Source of the DNA: Glandiceps talaboti
Lineage: Eukaryota; Hemichordata; Enteropneusta; Spengelidae
Length of the DNA: 27,500 nucleotides
Assembly (NCBI RefSeq): GCF_964340395.1
Contig: NC_135569.1
Location: 18,286,757 to 18,314,256 of the forward strand
Reading direction: 5' to 3'
The position numbers and the translations under genes are program-made. The stretch's first letter is position 1; every line of letters starts with the position of its first letter. The notes under the pieces were generated by a model that was not told where the DNA came from, did no database searches, and saw nothing but the letters and a program-made list of their open reading frames with translations. Shown in pieces: positions 1 to 27,500 of this stretch.

Positions 1-178
1 TATCACATAATTATATAGGAGTTGTATTCACCTACGTATCACATAATTATATAGGAGTTGTATTCACTTACGTATCACATAATTATATAGGAGTTGTATT
101 CACCTACGTATCACATGATTATATAGGAGTTGTATTCACCTACGTACCACATAATTATATAGGAGTTGTATTCACCTT
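1..178. repeat. 36-bp minisatellite, about 5 copies
   Basis: Five nearly identical 36-bp units beginning tatcacataattatatagg and ending ttcacctacg, with single-base differences only (acctacg/acttacg, cataatt/catgatt, tatcac/taccac). The array is cut by the window start, so its true length is unknown. It shares its period, but no obvious sequence, with the large 36-bp array at the other end of the window. Confidence 0.95.
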
Positions 179-354
179 GTTTATGTTAATGTAGTCTGCT
201 ATCCCAGCCTCATAAGGATTGTAATCAACCGTCAACTATTAGAGAAGAAAGAAAACAGAACTTTAAAATACAATATTAACAAAATAAAGAAAAATAATTA
301 GAATTAAACAATAACTCTTGGAGGAAAGGTAATATGCACATATAACTGAGAACC
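179..354. other. Non-coding spacer, nothing recognised
   Basis: AT-rich sequence between the 36-bp array and a transposon tail. No exon in DMGDH phase, RNA gene or repeat is visible. Confidence 0.5.
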
Positions 355-535
355 TTTTAGTTTATTTGCAATTGTACGTAGTTTCATTTTCTGGTATAAT
401 TGTATTGTTATTGTTCATTTTATGTCTGTTGTAAATGTTCTCAACGAAATGAGGCTTTTACCTTAGGCTATCTTGTCTAAATAAAGTGTATTATTATTAT
501 TATGATTATTATTTAATTATTATTATAATCTTGGA
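355..535 (+). mobile_element. Probable 3' tail of a non-LTR retrotransposon
   Basis: The stretch ending atgaggcttttaccttaggc, then a polyadenylation-like AATAAA at 480-485, then an (ATT)n-type microsatellite (489-530), has the usual form of an animal LINE or SINE 3' end on the plus strand. No reverse-transcriptase reading frame remains beside it. The family cannot be assigned by eye. Confidence 0.5.
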
Positions 536-579
536 ATGATATTCCATGTAAGAAACCAATTTTCCCTCACACTTTATAC

Positions 580-824
580 CCTCTCTCTGACCCTAAACTC
601 ACCTACTATCTTTCTGCCTCATACCCTGTACGGGGCTCTCTCTCTCTCTGACCCTAAACTCACCTAGTACCTTTTTTTTCTTCACATACCATGTACCCTC
701 TTCTCTCCACCCTCAAGCTCACCTGGTACCTTTCTACCAAATACTTTGTATCCTTAAATTTCTCCAACCCTAAACTCACCTCTCTGCCCCATACTCTTTA
801 CCCTTTCTCCAACCCTAAACTCAC

Positions 825-853
<29 letters not shown>
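580..853. repeat. 45-bp minisatellite overlapping the exon j splice donor
   Basis: Two adjacent 45-bp copies (764-808 and 809-853) differ at one base. Less exact copies with the core ccctaaactcacct extend to about 580. On the minus strand the copy at 809-853 holds the last 29 bases of exon j (853-825) and its donor; the copy at 764-808 repeats that block with a second GTGAGT at 779. The exon version is the conserved coding one, so the other copies probably arose from it. Confidence 0.9.
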
Positions 854-19175
<18,322 letters not shown>

Positions 19176-19198
19176 CTGTAAGCCAGAATACATAAATA

Positions 19199-22100
19199 AT
19201 GCAAATCACTCACTGGATGTATGTTGCCATGTGCATATATTACACTCACTGGATGTATGTTGCTATGTGCATATATTACACTCATTGGATATATGTTGCC
19301 ATATACATATATTACACTCACTGGATGTATGTTGCCATGTACATATATTACACTCACTGGATGTATGTTGACATGTGCATATATTACACTCACTGGATGT
19401 ATGTTGCCATGTGCATATATTACACTCACTGGATGTATGTTGCCATGTGAATATATTACACTCACTGGATGTATGTCACACTGTGCATATATTACACTCA
19501 CTGGATATATGTTGCCATGTGCATATATTACACTCACTGGATGTATGTTGCCATGTGCATATATTACACTCACTGGATGTATGTTGCCATGTGCATATAT
19601 TACACTCACTGGATGTATGTTGCCATGTGCATATATTACACTCACTGGATGTATGTTGCCATGTGAATATATTACACTCACTGGATGTATGTCACACTGT
19701 GCATATATTACACTCACTGGATATATGTTGCCATGTGCATATATTACACTCACTGGATGTATGTTGCCATGTGCATATATTACACTCACTGGATGTATGT
19801 TGCCATGTGCATATATTACATTCACTGGATGTATGTTGCCATGTGCATATATTACACTCACTGGATGTATGTTGCCATGTGCATATATTACACTCACTGG
19901 ATGTATGTTGCCATGTGCATATATTACACTCACTGGATGTATGTTGCCATGTGCATATATTACACTCACTGGATGTATGTCGCACTGTGCATATATTACA
20001 CTCACTGGATGTATGTTGCCATGTGCATATATTACACTCACTGGATGTATGTTGCCATGTGCATATATTACACTCAATGGATGTATGTTGCCATGTGCAT
20101 ATATTACACTCACTGGATGTATGTCGCACTGTGCATATATTACACTCACTGGATGTATGTTACCATGTGCATATATTACACTCACTGGATGTATGTCGCA
20201 CTGTGCATATATTACACTCACTGGATGTATGTTACCATGTGCATATATTACACTCACTGGATATATGTTACCATGTGCATATATTACACTCACTGGAGAT
20301 GTGTTGCCATGTGCATATATTACACTCACTGGATGTATGTTGCCATGTGCATATATTACACTCACTGGATGTATGTCGCACTGTGCATATATTACACTCA
20401 CTAGGTATATGTTGCCATGTGCATATATTACACTCACTGGATGTATGTTGCCATGTGCATATATTACACTCAATGGATGTATGTTGCCATGTGCATATAT
20501 TACACTCACTGGATGTGTGTCGCACTGTGCATATATTACACTCACTGGATATATGTTACCATGTGCATATATTACACTCACTGGAGATGTGTTGCCATGT
20601 GCATATATTACACTCACTGGATGTATGTCGCACTGTGAATATATTACAAACACTGGATATATGTTGCCATGTGCATATATTACACTCACTGGATGTATGT
20701 TGCCATGTGCATATATTACACTCATTGGATATATGTTGCCATGTGCATATATTACACTCACTGGATGTATGTTGCCATGTGCATATATTACACTCACTGG
20801 ATGTATGTTGCCATGTGCATATATTACACTCACTGGATGTATGTTGCCATGTGCATATATTACACTCACTCTATGTGTGTCGCACTGTGCATATATTACA
20901 CTCATTGGATTTTTGTTGCCATGTGCATATATTACACTCATTGGATGTATGTTGCCATGTGCATATATTACACTCACCGGATGTATGTCGCACTGTGCAT
21001 ATATTACACTCACTGGATGTATGTTGCCATGTGCATATATTACACTCACTGGATGTATGTTGCCATGTGCATATATTACACCCACTGGATGTATGTTGCC
21101 ATGTGCATATATTACACTCACTGGATGTATGTTACCATGTGCATATATTACACTCACTGGATGTATGTTACCATGTGCATATATTACACTCACTGGATGT
21201 ATGTTGCCGCATATACATATATTACACTCACTGGATGTATGTTGCCATGTGCATATATTACACTCACTGGATGCATGTCGCACTGTGCATATATTACACT
21301 CACTGGATGTATGTTGCCATGTACATATATTACACTCACTGGATGTATGTTGCCATGTGCATATATTACACTCACTGGATGTATGTTACCATGTGCATAT
21401 ATTACACTCACTGGATGTATGTTGCCATATACATATATTACACTCACTGGATGTATGTTGCCATATGCATATATTACACTCACTGGATGTATGTTGCCAT
21501 GTGCATATATTACACTCACTGGATGTATGTTGCCATATGCATATATTACACTCACTGGATGTATGTCGCACTGTGCATGTATTACACTCACTGGATGTAT
21601 GTTACAATGTGCATATATTACACTCACTGAATGTATGTTGCCATATACATATATTACACTCACTGGATGTATGTTGCCATATGCATATATTACACTCACT
21701 GGATGTATGTCGCACTGTGCATATATTACACTTACTGGATGTATGTTGCCATGTGCATATATTACACTCACTGGATGTATGTTGCCATATACATATATTA
21801 CACTCACTGGATGTATGTTGCCATATGCATATATTACACTCACTGGATGTATGTTACCATGTGCATATATTACACTCACTGGATGTATGTCGCACTGTGC
21901 ATATATTACACTCGCTGGATGTATGTCGCACTGTGCATATATTACACTTACTGGATGTATGTTGCCATGTGCATATATTACACTCACTGGATGTATGTTG
22001 CCATGTGCATATATTACACTCACTGGATGTATGTTGCCATGTGCATATATTACACTCATTGGATATATGTTGCCATGTGCATATATTACACTCACTGGAT

Positions 22101-25100
22101 GTATGTTGCCATGTGCATATATTACACTCACTGGATGTATGTTGCCATGTGCATATATTACACTCACTGGATGTATGTTGCCATGTGCATATATTACACT
22201 CACTCTATGTGTGTCGCACTGTTCATATATTACACTCATTGGATGTTTGTTGCCATGTGCATATATTACACTCACTGGATGTATGTTGCCCTGTGCATAT
22301 ATTACACTCACTGGATGTATGTTGCCATGTGCATATATTACACTCACTCTATGTGTGTCGCATTGTGCATATATTACACTCATTGGATGTATGTTGCCAT
22401 GTGCATATATTACACTCACCGGATGTATGTCGCACTGTGCATATATTACACTCACTGGATGTATGTTGCCATGTGCATATATTACACTCACTGGATGTAT
22501 GTTGCCATGTGCATATATTACACCCACTGGATGTATGTTGCCATGTGCATATATTACACTCACTGGATGTATGTTGCCATGTGCATATATTACACTCACT
22601 GGATGTATGTTGCCATGTACATATATTACACTCACTGGATGTATGTTGCCATGTACATATATTACACTCACTGGATGTATGTTGCCATGTACATATATTA
22701 CACTCACTGGATGTATGTTGCCATGTACATATATTACACTCACTGGATGTATGTTGCCATGTACATATATTACACTCACTGGATGTATGTTGCCATGTGC
22801 ATATATTACACTCACTGGATGTATGTTGCCATGTGCATATATTACACTCACTGGATGCATGTCGCACTGTGCATATATTACACTCACTGGATGTATGTTG
22901 CCATGTGCATATATTACACTCACTGGATGTATGTTGCCATGTGCATATATTACACTCACTGGATGCATGTCGCACTGTGCATATATTACACTCACTGGAT
23001 GTATGTTGCCATGTACATATATTACACTCACTGGATGTATGTTGCCATGTACATATATTACACTCACTGGATGTATGTTGCCATGTACATATATTACACT
23101 CACTGGATGTATGTTGCCATGTACATATATTACACTCACTGGATGTATGTTGCCATGTGCATATATTACACTCACTGGATGTATGTTGCCATGTGCATAT
23201 ATTACACTCACTGGATGCATGTCGCACTGTGCATATATTACACTCACTGGATGTATGTTGCCATGTGCATATATTACACTCACTGGATGTATGTTGCCAT
23301 GTGCATATATTACACTCACTGGATGTATGTTACCATATACATATATTACACTCACTGGATGTATGTTGCCATATACATATATTACACTCACTGGATGTAT
23401 GTTGCCATGTGCATATATTACACTCACTGGATGTATGTCGCACTGTGCATGTATTACACTCACTGGATGTATGTTACCATGTGCATATATTACACTCACT
23501 GGATGTATGTTGCCATATACATATATTACACTCACTGGATGTATGTTGCCATATGCATATATTACACTCACTGGATGTATGTCGCACTGTGCATATATTA
23601 CACTTACTGGATGTATGTTGCCATGTGCATATATTACACTCACTGGATGTATGTTGCCATATACATATATTACACTCACTGGATGTATGTTGCCATATGC
23701 ATATATTACACTCACTGGATGTATGTTACCATGTGCATATATTACACTCACTGGATGTATGTCGCACTGTGCATATATTACACTCGCTGGATGTATGTCG
23801 CACTGTGCATATATTACACTTACTGGATTTATGTTGCCATGTGCATATATTACACTCACCGGATGTATGTTGCCATGTGCATATATTACACTCACTGGAT
23901 GTATGTCGCACTGTGCATATATTACACTCACTGGATGTATGTTGCCATGTGCATATATTACACTCACTGGATGTATGTTGCCATGTGCATATATTACACC
24001 CACTGGATGTATGTTGCCATGTGCATATATTACACTCACTGGATGTATGTCACCATGTGCATATATTACACTCACTGGATGTATGTTACCATGTGCATAT
24101 ATTACACTCACTGGATGTATGTTGCCGCATATACATATATTACACTCACTGGATGTATGTTGCCATATACATATATTACACTCACTGGATGCATGTCGCA
24201 CTGTGCATATATTACACTCATTGGATGTATGTTGCCATGTGCATATATTACACTCACTGGATGTATGTTGCCATGTGCATATATTACACTCACTGGATGT
24301 ATGTTGCCATGTACATATATTACACTCACTGGATGTATGTTGCCATGTGCATATATTACACTCACTGGATGTATGTTGCCATATACATATATTACACTCA
24401 CTGGATGTATGTTGCCATATGCATATATTACACTCACTGGATGTATGTCGCACTGTGCATGTATTACACTCACTGGATGTATGTTACCATGTGCATATAT
24501 TACACTCACTGGATGTATGTTACCATGTGCATATATTACACTCACTGGATGTATGTTACCATGTGCATATATTACACTCACTGGATGTATGTTGCCGCAT
24601 ATACATATATTACACTCACTGGATGTATGTTGCCATATGCATATATTACACTCACTGGATGCATGTCGCACTGTGCATATATTACACTCATTGGATGTAT
24701 GTTGCCATGTGCATATATTACACTCACTGGATGTATGTTGCCATGTGCATATATTACACTCACTGGATGTATGTTGCCATGTACATATATTACACTCACT
24801 GGATGTATGTTGCCATGTGCATATATTACACTCACTGGATGTATGTTGCCATGTGCATATATTACACTCACTGGATGTATGTTGCCATATACATATATTA
24901 CACTCACTGGATGTATGTTGCCATATGCATATATTACACTCACTGGATGTATGTCGCACTGTGCATGTATTACACTCACTGGATGTATGTTACCATGTGC
25001 ATATATTACACTCACTGGATGTATGTTGCCATATACATATATTACACTCACTGGATGTATGTTGCCATATGCATATATTACACTCACTGGATGTATGTCG

Positions 25101-27500
25101 CACTGTGCATATATTACACTTACTGGATGTATGTTGCCATGTGCATATATTACACTCACTGGATGTATGTTGCCATATACATATATTACGCTCACTGGAT
25201 GTATGTTGCCATATGCATATATTACACTCACTGGATGTATGTCGCACTGTGCATATATTACACTCGCTGGATGTATGTCGCACTGTGCATATATTACACT
25301 TACTGGATGTATGTTGCCATGTGCATATATTACACTCACTGGATGTATGTTGCCATGTGCATATATTACACTCACTGGATGTAATATGTCGCACTGTGCA
25401 TATATTACACTCACTGGATATATGTTGCCATGTGCATATATTACACTCACTGGATGTATGTCGCACTGTGCATATATTACACTCGCTGGATGTATGTCGC
25501 ACTGTGCATATATTACACTCACTGGATGTATGTTGCCATGTGCATATATTACACTCACTGGATGTATGTTGACATGTGCATATATTACACTCACTGGATG
25601 TATGTTACCATGTGCATATATTACACTCACTGGATCTATGTTACCATGTGCATATATTACACTCACTGGATGTATGTTGCCGCATTTACATATATTACAC
25701 TCACTGGATGTATGTTGCCATATGCATATATTACACTCACTGGATGCATGTCGCACTGTGCATATATTACACTCGTTGGATGTATGTTGCCATGTGCATA
25801 TATTACACTCACTGGATGTATGTTGCCATGTGCATATATTACACTCACTGGATGTATGTTGCCATGTACATATATTATACTCACTGGATGTATGTTGCCA
25901 TGTGCATATATTACACTCACTGGATGTATGTTACCATGTGCATATATTACACTCACTGGATGTATGTTGCCATATACATATATTACACTCACTGGATGTA
26001 TGTTGCCATATGCATATATTACACTCACTGGATGTATGTCGCACTGTGCATGTATTACACTCACTGGATGTATGTTACCATGTGCATATATTACACTCAC
26101 TGGATGTATGTTGCCATATACATATATTACACTTACTGGATGTATGTTGCCATATGCATATATTACACTCACTGGATGTATGTCGCACTGTGCATATATT
26201 ACACTTACTGGATGTATGTTGCCATGTGCATATATTACACTCACTGGATGTATGTTGCCATATACATATATTACACTCACTGGATGTATGTTGCAATATG
26301 CATATATTACACTCACTGGATGTATGTTACCATGTGCATATATTACACTCACTGGATGTATGTCGCACTGTGCATATATTACACTCGCTGGATGTATGTC
26401 GCACTGTGCATATATTACACTTACTGGATGTATGTTGCCATGTGCATATATTACACTCACTGGATGTATGTTGCCATGTGCATATATTACACTCACTGGA
26501 TGTATGTTGCCATGTGCATATATTACACTCACTGGATGTATGTTGCCATGTGCATATATTACACCCACTGGATGTATGTTGCCATGTGCATATATTACAC
26601 TCACTGGATGTATGTTACCATGTGCATATATTACACTCACTGGATGTATGTTACCATGTGCATATATTACACTCACTGGATGTATGTTGCTGCATATACA
26701 TATATTACACTCACTGGATGTATGTTGCCATATGCATATATTACACTCACTGGATGCATGTCGCACTGTGCATATATTACACTCGCTGGATGTATGTCGC
26801 ACTGTGCATATATTACACTTACTGGATGTATGTTGCCATGTGCATATATTACACTCACTGGATGTATGTTGCCATGTGCATATTTTACACTCACTGGATG
26901 CATGTCGCACTGTGCATATATTACACTCACTGGATGTATGTTGTCATGTGCATATATTACACTCACTGGATGTATGTTGCCATGTGCATATATTACACCC
27001 ACTGGATGTATGTTGCCATGTGCATATATTACACTCACTGGATGTATGTTACCATGTGCATATATTACACTCACTGGATGTATGTTACCATGTGCATATA
27101 TTACACTCACTGGATGTATGTTGCCGCATATACATATATTACACTCACTGGATGTATGTTGCCATATGCATATATTACACTCACTGGATGCATGTTGCCA
27201 TGTGCATATATTACACTCACTGGATGTATGTCGCACTGTGCATATATTACACTCACTAGATATATGTTGCCATGTGCATATATTACACTCACTGGATGTA
27301 TGTCGCACTGTGCATATATTACACTCGCTGGATGTATGTCGCACTGTGCATATATTACACTTACTGGATGTATGTTGCCATGTGCATATATTACACTCAC
27401 TGGATGTATGTTGCCATGTGCATATATTACACTCACTGGATGTATGTCGCACTGTGCATATATTACACTCACTGGATATATGTTGCCATGTGCATATATT
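19199..27500. repeat. 36-bp satellite, about 230 copies, continuing past the window
   Basis: The unit is catatattacactcactgga followed by tgtatgttgccatgtg (36 bp). Recurrent variant units are tgtcgcactgtg, ttaccatgtg, ttgccatatac, ttgccatatg, ttgccatgtac, gcatgtcgcactg, and a two-base-longer ttgccgcatatac form (38 bp) at about 21205, 24124, 24595, 25678, 26690 and 27122. Variants recur in fixed order, giving higher-order repeats. Unit length divisible by three with few stops yields open frames of up to 1571 codons on both strands; they change frame at the 38-bp units and show no conserved protein. It occupies the intron upstream of exon a if DMGDH continues beyond 27500. Confidence 0.97.

Noticed and set aside
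1-824. Next DMGDH exon downstream of exon j
   Set aside because: No minus-strand segment with acceptor, correct phase and the expected folate-domain sequence is present; the region is repeats and a transposon tail.
19692-27452. CNIC-x-W-QH repeats on the minus strand, resembling a zinc-knuckle or C2H2 pattern
   Set aside because: The Cys/His spacing is an accident of translating the satellite; the same DNA gives equally regular but unrelated peptides in other frames, and spacing does not fit a known zinc-binding fold.

Overview
This is nuclear DNA of a multicellular animal, most likely a marine invertebrate. The evidence is one split gene with GT-AG introns, decayed LINE and MITE-like elements, a hammerhead-ribozyme motif, long microsatellites and very large minisatellite arrays. 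I cannot name the species or phylum. There is no operon structure and no sign of prokaryotic, organellar or viral DNA.

The only host gene I can support is on the minus strand. It encodes dimethylglycine dehydrogenase (DMGDH), a mitochondrial flavoprotein of choline and one-carbon metabolism. Ten internal exons read from high to low coordinates: 19175-19077, 16274-16107, 15093-14889, 14005-13760, 13366-13168, 12840-12566, 5400-5183, 4422-4292, 3158-2947 and 982-825. All nine introns between them begin GT and end AG, codon phases match at every junction, and the exons join to 1911 nt (637 codons) without a stop. Both ends are missing. The N-terminus, with the dinucleotide-binding loop and flavin-linking histidine, should lie beyond 27500. 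The C-terminal part of the folate domain should lie below position 1.

Almost everything else is repeat, and most introns carry their own unrelated tandem family. The flank downstream of the last exon has a 36-bp array (1-178), a TE tail and a 45-bp array crossing a splice donor. Going up the window, the introns hold a 24-bp array (994-1976); a 38/41-bp array (3197-4088) next to a MITE-like inverted repeat; a 24-bp triplet (4521-4592); a mixed 7.2-kb intron; a 63-bp array (14359-14795); a palindromic 5-bp array plus a 41-bp array (15204-15985); and a 64-bp array crossing a splice acceptor (16265-16776), followed by a MITE-like element and a LINE remnant. The 7.2-kb intron contains two (TA)n blocks around a hammerhead motif, a 32-bp array of about 120 copies and a 147-bp array. 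The intron upstream of the first visible exon is a 36-bp satellite running from 19199 past the window end, about 230 copies.

The most notable observations are the hammerhead ribozyme motif at 6245-6285, the two tandem arrays that incorporate real splice junctions of DMGDH, and the colonisation of one gene's introns by different satellites. The very long reading frames in the 36-bp array follow from its unit length being a multiple of three; I do not call them genes.
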